From assembly GCA_027596075.1 (NCBI GenBank), contig JADGJC010000042.1:126564-190563 (forward strand): a stretch of 64,000 nucleotides of DNA, written 5' to 3'. Origin of the DNA: Rhizophlyctis rosea (Eukaryota > Chytridiomycota > Chytridiomycetes > Rhizophlyctidales > Rhizophlyctidaceae). The position numbers were made by a program, and so were the translations under genes. Of the stretch, positions 25,823 to 36,162 are shown piece after piece (within the stretch, counting starts at the first letter, position 1; each line of letters opens with the position of its first letter). The notes under the pieces are model-generated. The model saw nothing but the letters and a program-made list of their open reading frames with translations. It was not told where the DNA came from and ran no database searches.

Positions 25823-26341
25823 GATGGTAGGGCAGGCGGGGAAAGGACGAGTCAGGATCCTGTAGGGTCACTCGAAGAAGGGACTAAAGGAAGTCATATT
25901 CCTCACTCATGTGCCGATAGGTTTCAAGATTTCGACCTGAACAAGGTAAGTGAGGTACTCACATGTGACATAAGGTAGCGCAGTCAGCGTGTTGATCAAA
26001 TGATCCTACCCAACAGCAGATATCACCTCTTCGTTTTTTTGAAAAGAGGTGAAAGAGCAGTGGAGTTCCTGCCCATTCTATGGGGTGATGGCGTCTCGAC
26101 TCTCCCGGTCTTGTGCACCTTCCGTGTAACAGATGCCCTGCAGGCTGGAACCTTCATTCCCCATTTCTCAGCGTCCCTCCAAGATGTGAAGATTTCAAAC
26201 CACCGTTTTACCCGTGGCACAGCAGACGTGTCGTGGAGTTCTGTGGGAGTGGTGCTGTGGTGGATTCAAAGTTTGACTTGGAGCTCCAAGTCGCCTTAAC
26301 GTTCTCTGCGTTTATGCCCCGTCACGGACTCCACACCTACG
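25823..26341. other. Upstream region of the TIR-like gene
   Basis: Holds the promoter side of the TIR-like gene and leads into the decayed duplicate. No gene recognised. Confidence 0.4.
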
Positions 26342-26384
26342 TTTGCCAAGAGGAGATGGGCTGATTTAGGATGTTTGAAAGATG
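26342..26384 (+). pseudogene. Remnant of AIFM2-like C-terminus (duplicate)
   Basis: 43 bases match 22702-22744, the end of the AIFM2-like gene, at all but about six or seven positions. The frame reads FAKRRWADLGCLKD, against FAKRRWADLGSLKDYKW in the parent. Nothing convincing precedes it, so only the last few codons survive. Confidence 0.75.
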
Positions 26385-26399
26385 ATACTGGCAAAGGGT

Positions 26400-26869
26400 A
26401 GCGCTGCTGCAGAATTACTGGAATCCTTCGCCCACGACTGCTCCAAATTCATCTCATCACCAGTCAAAGAGCCGAACTGCTCGGTGCCATCCGCGCCTAC
26501 TGCGCCTGGCAACTCTGCGAGCAAGCCTATTTCCACACCTACACCAGCGATAGAACACACCGGGGACTTGGGACAGATGTGTGGGACTGATATTCATATC
26601 TTCCTATATATGGATAGGCGGTACGTTGTTGAGTCCATGAAGACGTGGATCCATGTGTGGATGCAGAACGGGTGGAGGAACATCAACGGAAGACCCGTCG
26701 CCAATCAGGACCTGTTGCAGCAATTGTATGGGTTGGTGCGGTGATTCGTGGAGATCAGGGTACATGTGATGTTTGAGCTGATACCTCGGGAGCACAATGA
26801 GATAGTTGAGATGGCGGATTGGTTGGCGAAACAGGCCTTTGCGCAAGGGAAGGCTTTGGCTTGTTAGAT
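26400..26869 (+). pseudogene. RNase H gene, copy 2, with frameshift and stop
   Basis: Paralogue of copy 1. It keeps ITSQRAELLGAIRAYCAWQL, then CEQAYFHTYTSD, after which the frame changes near 26550. It then reads IHIFLYMDRRYVVESMKTW, WIHVWMQNGWRNINGRPVAN and LLQQLYGLVR, meets a TGA at about 26742-26744, and continues FVEIRVHVMFELIPREHNEI and WLAKQAFAQGKALAC to a TAG at 26867-26869. The first strands with the YADGS motif are missing. At least one indel plus an in-frame stop mark it as a pseudogene. It still preserves the 19 bases lost in copy 1. Confidence 0.8.
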
Positions 26870-28169
26870 GGTATTTAGATGTAGATTTTCTTTTTGCGTC
26901 TGCTACAGAGAGATTCTCACATGTTATACAATCAAATCTGGCAGTGCTGAAATTGTCAACACTGTTTGATCAAGATGTGCCAGGCACTGCCAGCAAACAG
27001 ACATTATCCAAAGGGCTCCGACGCTTTTACACCGACCTGAAGGATGAGGATATGAGGTGCCATGTCATATACTCGACCGGATGTTGTGCATACTAACTCT
27101 GCATGATCAAAAAATCAAGTAACGCTCCGCAACAGCCGGTCATTCTGGCGTGATGGGGATAACAGAGGTGGACTGGCATGAAGGTGGGACATATTGTTGT
27201 AGAGTTGGCGAGTGAAGCTGATGACCATCATGGTCTCAAGAATAGTGTCATAGCATCGGAATCATTGAAATTTGATTAGTAGGCGGCATGTAATCAAATA
27301 TGATCTTATGGACAAGCCAACTTGCAAATTGGGCGAATTGTCTGCATGCAGTTGAACGAAGGTGGGCAGGCATCAAATGGATTCCCCTATTGTCGGGCCG
27401 ATAGCCAGAAGCTAGTAACGTCCAACGGTTCGCCCCCAAATGGGGCGTCGCTTTCGCCGTCCGACACCAGTTTTAGAATCAATATGATTGAGGATGGAGA
27501 AGAAATAAAATGCAGAAGAAAACGCGGGGACTTGAGATTGTGAAAGCAACTGGTCCTGGCAGAAGAGTTCACAAGTTTGCGTGCCGTCTGGGAGAGCACA
27601 ATATCCGCTGTTCATTCCTTCCTAGATAGTGGAATCTGGATCATACAACATGAGCAATTCACGCGAAGCAGGTGAGTAGGCACACACCGGTATGCATATA
27701 CATGACCAAGATCACATTGCAAAACACTCGTCGTCATCAAGGGTAGGCATTATGGCTCATTCAGAACAAAAGACGTATGTGCAAGCGTCATTACAATGAC
27801 CAAGTCCCGTGAGGAACGGAGGAGGGCGCTGGTGCGTACTGCTGGCCGCAAAGACGTTGAATGCTTCAATCTTTGAATTTTGCAACAAACCCTTACCCCA
27901 AACACACAGACAAGAGAAAAGATTGCAATGATAAAATAAAGAAATGAATTGATATCAATGGATCACACTTTTTCCCAACATATGTACAGCCCATCAATAC
28001 CGTTAAAATTACAAGGAATGTATGCAGAGGGGCTAATCCCCAAAACATATCCCATAGCGAAACCCCGCAAATGCTTTCTATCAAACAAAAAATAATTTGC
28101 AAAGCTTTTACACGACTACACTAACACCCCCTCCGTAATCACCCGCCCTCTAATCTAAAGGTAAGGCGA
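26870..28169. other. Intergenic region 3' of Hsp70
   Basis: No recognisable gene on either strand over 1.3 kb. The last few hundred bases are AT-rich and should hold the Hsp70 3' untranslated region. Confidence 0.45.
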
Positions 28170-30550
28170 TTAGTCGACCTCCTCGACGGTGGGTCCGGAG
28201 TCACCACCGGCACCGGGGAAGCCACCGGGAGCACCGCCAGGAGCACCAGGGAATCCACCAGGACCGCCGGGAGCACCGCCAGCAGAGTAGAGCTTCATCA
28301 TGATGGGGTTGGCGGTCTTCTCCAACTCCTTTTGGTGGTGCTCGTACTCCTCCTTGGTCGCCTCCTGGTTGCTGTCGAGCCACTTGATGGCCTCGTCAAT
28401 GGCATCCTCGAGCTTCTTCTTGTCGTCGGCGTCGAGCTTGCCAGCGACCTTCTCGTCTTGGATGGTGTTGCGGAGGTTGTAGGAGTAGGACTCGAGACCG
28501 TTCTTGGCTTGGATGCGCTCAGCGGCAGCCTCGTCCTCAGCCTTGTACTTCTCGGCCTCAGACACCATGCGCTCAATCTCCTCCTTGGAGAGACGGCCCT
28601 TGTCGTTGGTGATGGTGATCTTGTTGGAGCGACCGGTGGTCTTGTCGACGGCGGAGACGTTGAGGATACCGTTGGCGTCGACGTCGAAGGTGACTTCGAT
28701 TTGGGGAACACCACGGGGGGCAGGGGGGATGCCGGTGAGCTCGAACTTGCCGAGGAGATTGTTGTCCTTGGTGCGGGCACGCTCACCCTCGAAGACCTGG
28801 ATGAGGACACCGGGTTGGTTGTCGGCGTAGGTGGAGAAGGTCTCGGACTTCTTGGTGGGGACGGTGGTGTTGCGCTTGATGAGGGCAGTCATGACACCGC
28901 CAGCGGTTTCGATACCGAGGGAAAGAGGGGCAACGTCGAGGAGGAGGAGGTCCTGGGTCTTCTCGGAGGTGTCACCGGTGAGAATGGCGGCCTGAACAGC
29001 GGCACCGTAGGCAACAGCTTCGTCGGGGTTGATGGACTTATTGGGCTCCTTTCCGTTGAAGAAGTCGGAGACGAGCTTTTGGACCTTCGGGATACGGGTC
29101 GAACCACCGACAAGGACGATGTCGTGGACAGAGTTCTTGTCCATCTTGGCGTCACGGAGGACCTTCTCGACGGGGTCGAGGGTGGAGCGGAAGAGGTCAG
29201 CGCAAAGTTCCTCGAAACGCGCACGGGTGATGGAGGTGTAGAAGTCAACACCCTCGTACAAGGAGTCGATTTCGATGGAGGTTTGGGCGGCGGAGGAAAG
29301 GGTACGCTTTGCACGCTCGCAAGCGGTGCGGAGACGACGGAGGGAACGGGCGTTGGAGGAAAGGTCCTTCTTGAACTTGCGCTTGAACTCTTCGGTGAAG
29401 TGGGAGACGAGGCGGTTGTCGAAGTCCTCACCACCCAAGTGAGTGTCACCAGCAGTGGCCTTGACTTCGAAGATACCGTCCTCGATGGTGAGGAGGGAGA
29501 CATCGAAGGTACCACCTCCAAGATCGAAAATCAGAACGTTCCTCTCGCCAGTTTGCTTCTTGTCCAAACCGTAGGCGATGGCGGCGGCGGTGGGCTCGTT
29601 GATGATACGGAGAACGTTCAAACCGGAGATGACACCAGCATCCTTGGTGGCCTGACGTTGGGAGTCGTTGAAGTAGGCGGGGACAGTGACGACGGCATCC
29701 TTGACAGTGGTACCAAGGTAAGCTAAAAATAGGTAAAATCACGATCAGCATCCAGTCTTGACTATTTCACTTGAAAAAGCTTTGACACACCAAAAATGGA
29801 AACTTACCCTCAGCAGTCTCCTTCATCTTCAAAAGGACCATGGAAGAGATTTCCTCAGGAGTGAAAGTTTTGGTCTCACCCTTGAACTCAACCTATCATA
29901 CAAGCGATTTGAATCAGTTTACAAATTCAAGGGAGAAATGTTGAGGGAAACGAGGTACATACCTGGATGAAGGGCTTGGTTCCCTTGTCAACGACCTTGA
30001 AGGGCCAGTGCTTCATGTCGGATTGGACCTCAGCGTCGGCGAAACGGCGACCGATCAAACGCTTGGCGTCGAAAACGGTGTTGGTGGGGTTCATGGCGAC
30101 CTGATTCTTAGCGGCGTCACCGATGAGACGCTCAGTGTCGGAGAAAGCGACATATGAGGGGGTGGTGCGGTTTCCCTGGTCGTTGGCGATAATTTCGACA
30201 CGGTCATTTTGCCACACTCCCACACAGCTGTAAAATGCAGAAATGATGGTTAGCATCTCATATCAAAAAGTAAATAATCAAAAACCCAGACCCGCCCGTC
30301 TGTTGAGAATGTTATCATTTCCTCCACTCTGATTCCCATTTCCATCCTGAATACGCCTATTCTGAATCAATGCCTATTGTCTATTGTCACAGACGTCTCT
30401 TTCCTAAACCAGATCTCAACAGATCTGTCGGCCCGATCTCGACCAGGCCCACCTCGAAACCAAAGCATCGCAGAAGCCTAATACAAGAGGACTGCAGCGG
30501 GATACTTACGAGTAGGTGGTACCCAAATCGATACCGACGGCCTTCGACAT
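28170..30550 (-). CDS. SSA: Cytosolic Hsp70 chaperone (SSA/HSPA8 type)
   Basis: Four exons (30550-30510, 30227-29963, 29892-29808, 29722-28170) sum to 1944 bases, exactly 647 residues plus stop, the normal Hsp70 length. It begins [19 protein letters not shown] (nucleotide-binding loop) and contains [19 protein letters not shown] and [17 protein letters not shown], the three Hsp70 signatures. The substrate-binding domain follows ([35 protein letters not shown]), then a GGFPG-rich linker and the C-terminal EEVD that docks TPR co-chaperones such as CHIP. The EEVD and absence of a leader place it in the cytosol and nucleus. An ATP-dependent foldase; codon use is strongly biased, as in highly expressed genes. 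A TATATA lies 77 bases upstream of the ATG. Confidence 0.97.
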
Positions 30551-30626
30551 GTTTGATATGAGATGTGAAGAACGTGGAAGTTGAAAGAGTAGAAACGCGT
30601 GAGGGGTATCAGGGATGGGTTGAGTC

Positions 30627-30632
30627 TATATA
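30627..30632 (-). promoter_or_regulatory. TATA-like box of Hsp70
   Basis: TATATA lies 77 bases upstream of the Hsp70 ATG, a usual distance for a TATA-driven, strongly induced gene. Assigned by position only. Confidence 0.4.
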
Positions 30633-31101
30633 CAGATTTTTTCTACCGGCGATTGAAATTCGGGATATATCTGGATAAACAAGAGAAATTTGCCTCCTCA
30701 AGTTCGCGCCCAGGATTTTATATTTGTTTTTTCCAAGGCCGGGAGCAGCGATTGATTTGTGGTGCTGTTGCCACCACAGTGGGAATGCAACAATCGACAC
30801 GATGACACGGCACTTCTTGGTTCAAGCTGTGACGCTTGTATCCCCGTGTAGATTCCGGGCCTGTGTAGAACGAAACAGATGCACCCAGAACCAACTCCGG
30901 GCCAAAAAAAATTGAGAGAGCTTGGTACTGGGTGAACAGGGAGGATCTCAGGAGGGCACAGTCACATCCACAAAAACGGCGCAGCATGTCGGGATAGCTG
31001 GTTGCCAAAACGGGAAAAGGGGCTTTCATGTGAGCACGATTTGATTGGTCGGCCGATCACTCACTGTGGTAGCAGGTGGTGGAATGGTTTCGAAGGTTTT
31101 G

Positions 31102-31119
31102 GAAAGAACGCGTTCTTTC
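31102..31119. promoter_or_regulatory. Perfect 18-base palindrome in the Hsp70/SGT1 intergenic region
   Basis: GAAAGAACGCGTTCTTTC reads the same on both strands. It contains GAA and TTC triplets resembling heat-shock elements, though the central spacing is four bases rather than the usual two, and an ACGCGT core like an MBF/MluI cell-cycle box. It sits about 200 bases before the SGT1 ATG and 550 before Hsp70. Confidence 0.35.
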
Positions 31120-31320
31120 TGTGCAGGTGGAGGCAAAGCACCCCTTGAAATGAAAATCTAATAATTATCCCATATTGGGTAAGCAAATGGTACAGAGGCA
31201 CGTGATGGAACCACTTCCCCAAGTCCTTCAAATTCCTTTCCTCTCCACTGGCCATCCATTGCCGTCCTTCCCACCCTACTACAACCGTTCTGAACATCAT
31301 ATCGACTGACACCGAACCAG

Positions 31321-32755
31321 ATGATGGCATCCGACTCTACCGCCGTCTTTGCTGACGCGAATTCTGCGTTTGTGGACGAGGACTACACACGCGCCCTTTC
31401 TCTGTACACAACCCTTGTCGAGTCCGACCCTTCCAACGCCGAATTCCTCTTGAAGCGCGCTGCCGCACACACCAAACTCGCAAACCACGCAGCAGCTCTT
31501 GAAGACGCGCGTGCGGTAATCCCGCTAGCCACGGGGAAGGCGGACGTCCTCGGGAAGGCCCACCTACGGCGCGGGCTGGCGTTGTGGGAGCTGGGAAAGA
31601 AGGTTGAGGCTCGTGATGCGTTCTTGGAAGCCCAGCAGTACGCGGGAGGACCAGGCAAGGAAGACGCGACTTTGAAGAAGTGGCTCGACAAGTGTGAGAA
31701 GGAACTACCAAAAGGTACGCGCTGAACTTGATTCATTTTGACAAAACCTCCACTCTCATGTACGGAGTCGGCCTTTCCCACGGTCTGTGAATGTCAAAGC
31801 CCTAGAAAATATTCATGGGGTTGAGCAGGAGGGAAAGGTGAAAATGTAACGCATGTTTTGCATACTTCATCTTGCTGGATGGTTGAACCTGGTTTATTTG
31901 TTGAAATACAACGTTCAACCATGTCAGCATGGAAATAGTTTTGGCTCCCCCTGCAAACCCAATGATTTGAATGACTAACGACTTTCCTTCAATCAGTAGC
32001 CCCAACACCAACATCCGCACCCGTGACAACAACATTTCCAACCGCAATCCCCCCACCAGCACCCTACCTACCACCCGCCAAAATCCGCCACGAATACTTC
32101 CAAACAGACACTTTCATCACAATAGCAGTCTTCATCAAAAATCTTCCCCAAAGTGCCGTCTCCCTCAACCTCCAACCCCGCACCCTCTCCCTTACCGCCA
32201 AACTCCCCTCCGGCTCCGACTACTCCCTTGAACTCGACCCTCTAGCACACGAAATCGTCCCAGAAGAGAGCAAACATTCCGTCCTGAGCACCAAGATCGA
32301 AATCAAGTTGAAGAAGAAGAAGGAGGGCATTAAGTGGGGTGCTTTGGAAGGGGAGGAAACGGGTCCCGTGAGCGTCGTGGCGGGTGTCAATGCAAATGAC
32401 AAGCCGGCTTATCCATCTTCAGCCAGGAAGGTGAGACATTTGTTCACTAGCTTCACACAAATATCAATAAACATTCGCGTCACACACTCACACTCACTCC
32501 AACCTGCGTCAGAAATCCGACTGGTCCTCCCTCGAGAAATCCACCGAAGAAGAAAAACCGGAAGGCGAGGCGGCGCTCAACGCGCTGTTCCAGCAGATCT
32601 ACCGTGACGCCAGCGAGGACACGCGCAGGGCTATGATGAAGAGCTTTGTGGAGAGTAATGGGACGTGTTTGAGCACGAATTGGGACGAGGTTGGGAAGAA
32701 GAAGGTTGAGACGAGTCCGCCGGAGGGGATGGTGGCGAAGAAGTTTGAGATTTAG
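31321..32755 (+). CDS. SGT1: SGT1 co-chaperone (TPR, CS and SGS domains)
   Basis: Three exons (31321-31714, 31997-32430, 32513-32755) sum to 356 residues. The N-terminal TPR region reads [20 protein letters not shown], then [20 protein letters not shown] and [20 protein letters not shown]. The CS domain reads [20 protein letters not shown], then [20 protein letters not shown] and [20 protein letters not shown]. The SGS domain has [49 protein letters not shown] and ends MVAKKFEI. This TPR-CS-SGS order is diagnostic. SGT1 bridges Hsp90 and SCF or kinetochore clients. The ATG pair at 31321 and 31324 makes the exact start ambiguous by one codon. Divergent from Hsp70. Confidence 0.95.
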
Positions 32756-34711
32756 TGGGGGGTTGGGATGATGGGGGAGGAGAAGGGGATTTGTATATTT
32801 TCTTGTGAATAGTAGGTTGTGTAGCTTGCATTTTGAATTGTGATTCGTCCTTTGCTTGGAATCCATCCTTTATTGATCAGTTGTGTGGGGGGAATGGATT
32901 GATCATTGGAAAGAGATCCTTATTTCTTCATTTTGGGTGCACCGTTCAACTGGTTTCGCGCAGCCGTACCCCAAATCATGGCAAAAAGAGAAAAAGGACG
33001 TCAATAAGCATGGATGCACCACATGACGGTCGCTATTGCGCAATGATCGGTGATTTTTTCTGGCACCCTCGCATCATGTTTCCGTCAATAGGTCTGGTTG
33101 TACATAGGCGTTCAGTAGTTGACCTCTCCATGCCGATTTCGCACATATTCAAAACATCAAGGTGTATGTTTTTCCGTTGGATCTCACACAATCTCGGTGT
33201 GAGCGGCGGGAAAATTTCCGGGCAAGACTGACATTATGGCTTTATGTCGAACTCCAGTCTACCATGATGCAAAGTGTTCTGAGGCTATACAAGTAGAACC
33301 AGGTACCTACAGTTGGTCATTGGTCTTCCATCAAGATTGAATACGGGCTACGCTTGATAAGCTTTGCCAGCTTTGCCAACGCACATCTGTTGACTTATCC
33401 GTTGGATATACCGCACTCAGCGCCGTATATTGACCATATCATCAACGTTGTATCGGAGATTCGGCAAGCAGGCATATGCACTCCCTAATGTTTGCAGCAG
33501 TGCGCGCTGCTTGGCAATATTTGTGAAACTTACCTTTTCCGTGATGAAGTGGAAGAGCGGGCGCGAGGGACTAATGATCTGCACCACATTCAACTGTGCG
33601 GATGCGGAAAAAGACATTATCGTCGTCTGCAGCTCCAAGGTCATGACTTATGTGACCGTCATGTTCCATAAGTTTTTAGGTCAGAAAGATCCATCCGATG
33701 AATGTGTTTGCCTCGAAGAAGGCTTCCGTCAAAACAGTAGCGGGGCAAAATCATGTTTCGACAATAACCAAAAAAAACCTTTGCGACAATGAAGGAGAGG
33801 GGTTGATCGACCCTGCAATGGCAATCAAACAGGTATGTATTCCACGAGATCCCTTGTTATTGACTTCAGAGATATGAAGGGCTCGGACAGAAGCATCAGG
33901 TAGTAATAATCAGCAGGGCACAAAAAGAATGGTCAACTCAACTTCCGTGTGGGCAGAGCGACACGTTTCAGGGTCCATACCCGCGGGTGGCGGGCTGGGC
34001 CGCAATGACAACTTCATCCTTCAAAGCCCAGTACCCGACGAAAACCACAAGCAAAAACGATCCTGGACCCATTCCATGCTCCAAAAGCAATCATGGCAGG
34101 TACACGTACGATCCAACAATCGACGATCATGAAAAATGCCAAGTTGCATTGTGCTGAGTCCACTTCACGCAGCTTTGCTTTTTTCGAATTTCCCAAGTCC
34201 GCCCGGTGCAACTTATCTTCCCCTTCAATATTTGATCGCAACCAACTTGTCGCACCGGAATCCACATTCACCCAATGTCGGGCACAAACCTCCGTTGTCG
34301 GAGCTTCCTACTATTGAGTGATCTTGGCACCTGAATTTTCAAAAATTGCTGATCAATGTGATCTATGACACTTCTTTGTCCGTAATGATTGTCATCGATA
34401 TCTCATATGTGAACTTTGTCCAGACAAATGGAAAGAAGAACCATCACCATATCTCAAAAGCACCCGTTGATGGCTATGCGCTATGCGCACCAAGGTCCGA
34501 AACAAGCGCACTCAAATCTTTCCTGCTTCCATGTGCTCAGCACACAAATTCTGCCAAACAAAGTGTAGGATCAGATTTTGAAAGTCAAGACAACCCACAA
34601 GGAATACCTTCGCGTGCCCGTCAACGCACAGCTTTTTGACAAGGGATGCATCGCATTTTTGCCACTCAACATCCAAGTGTTCATGTACATATTTGATTTG
34701 GCCTAGGTTAA
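32756..34711. other. Long intergenic region, no recognised gene
   Basis: Almost 2 kb. A 120-codon frame at 33430-33792 (plus) has a few hydrophobic stretches but no recognisable domain. Other frames are shorter. I see no supported gene. Confidence 0.35.
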
Positions 34712-35566
34712 CTATGTCTTAAAAAATGGTTTGTCACCTCTCCGTTTCCAGAACGCTACCCTAGCAAACCACTTCCTCGAAGTCACATCCTTGGCTACCA
34801 ACGGCGAATTATCCGGTAACAGCCCACTCCCCCTCCACCATTCCACGACACAACCATACAGCTGTTTAGGATCTACATCCGACACCCATGTCAGATATTT
34901 CAGCTGCAACCCACTTTGCTTCCACCACTCCAACACCTCAACATGTCCCCTATAACTTGCCCATTCAATCGCGCGCTCATGATACCGTACTTCCAACCCA
35001 CTGTTCTTCCACCATTCTAAAACGTCGGTGTGTCCTCTAGCACTTGCTCTATGCACTCCGTCCACCGTGTATTTTAGAGGTAAACCACTGTTCTTCCACC
35101 ACTCCAATGGCTGCACCTCCCCTTTACTTGACGCACAATCGATTGCATGCTCAGTATATTTGAGCTCAAGGCCACTAGCCTTCCACCACTCCAACACCTC
35201 TACATGCCCACAACAACTCGCCATATCTATGGCATGAATGCTATATTTGAGGGGTAGCCCACTTCGTTTCCACCACTCTAGGACTGAGACATGACCTGCC
35301 TGACTGGCTTTATCGATTGCTGCCGTGGTCCAGGATAGTTTGTGTTCTGGGTTGTGGTGAGTGTAGTTGAGGAGGCAGTCTAAGAGGTCAGTCCGGCCGA
35401 CTGTTGAGGCAAGGTTTAGGGTGGCTAGTGGGAGGTAAGGAAAGAGGGCATTGCGGAGGTGGGGGTAGTGGTAGTGGACTAGGAGGATGGTTGAGATGCG
35501 GTAAGCGGGTTCCAGGGGGAGGTAAAGGAGAATTTCGGCAATGAGTTCCATGGGGAGGAGAAGCAT
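34712..35566 (-). CDS. F-box-like protein with ankyrin-type LEWWK repeats
   Basis: Single exon, 284 residues. The N-terminus LLPMELIAEILLYLPLEPAY resembles an F-box. After a leucine-rich helical stretch, about six repeats of roughly 33 residues follow, each with the pattern AID.AS..GHVEVLEWWK.SGL.LKY. These are degenerate ankyrin-like repeats in which the WW pair is invariant. Such proteins are amplified into large families in chytrids, slime moulds and some giant viruses; the combination suggests a substrate adaptor for a cullin ligase. No partner can be named from the sequence. The last repeat is diverged (CVVEWWRGSGLLPDNSPLVA) and the protein ends on a basic tail. Confidence 0.78.
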   Translation of the reverse strand: MLLLPMELIAEILLYLPLEPAYRISTILLVHYHYPHLRNALFPYLPLATLNLASTVGRTDLLDCLLNYTHHNPEHKLSWTTAAIDKASQAGHVSVLEWWKRSGLPLKYSIHAIDMASCCGHVEVLEWWKASGLELKYTEHAIDCASSKGEVQPLEWWKNSGLPLKYTVDGVHRASARGHTDVLEWWKNSGLEVRYHERAIEWASYRGHVEVLEWWKQSGLQLKYLTWVSDVDPKQLYGCVVEWWRGSGLLPDNSPLVAKDVTSRKWFARVAFWKRRGDKPFFKT

Positions 35567-36162
35567 GTTTCCAGAGTGTGAGATGTGACGCGACCGGGTG
35601 TTTGCAAGTTGTTTGTTGCTGCGTTTCAGAGACTATGATTAACAGAATGCATTGGACAATATAAAACCACCGACTGCAGCTGGTGCGTTTTATATGGAGG
35701 GGGTTTTTGAAGTTTAAAGTATGTTCTGGCTGTGCCGACTGCAATGCCCCTGCGATGCACAATACAAATGAGTTGAAAGTCTCTGGAAGAGAAGCCCACT
35801 TTCAGCACAGCCTGCGTGCAGTTGGACACACGAGACATGCATTGCAGGCTTGCAGCCGCCGATGGCGGTGACGACGCCCGCAAATGGCTCATTGCAATGT
35901 ATATCAAAGCCCGGCCGGCTTCAATACAAAGCCACATAATTGCATCTTTGAGCCATTTGTACAATCGTACGCGTTGTGCATTGGGAAGTCCATGTCCGAA
36001 CAACGGCCCTTGCCTTGCTTTCTCCACGACCATTGCGCACCACAATCTCGCGCAAGGATGAATATCGGTGGGTCGGTGAGGCAGTGCTACTTTCCCTTTT
36101 CATTGCTGGTGAAACTCAAAGTCCATTTGCTTACACACATTACTCCAACAGGACCACCCGTT
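35567..36162. other. Divergent promoter region
   Basis: Separates the LEWWK-repeat gene (minus) from the RING-like gene (plus). No gene recognised. Confidence 0.45.

Larger units (their letters stand above)
30551..31320. other. Divergent promoter region between Hsp70 and SGT1
   Basis: 770 bases separate two divergent co-chaperone-related genes. It carries a TATA-like element near the Hsp70 side and a perfect 18-base palindrome. No gene seen. Confidence 0.6.

Noticed and set aside
28332..29726. 464-codon open frame on the plus strand
   Set aside because: It is antisense to the Hsp70 gene. Its Gly/Val/Leu/Asp-rich composition is the mirror of strongly biased Hsp70 codons.
33430..33792. 120-codon plus-strand frame
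   Set aside because: Not recognised, no neighbouring exons or conserved motif; left as intergenic.
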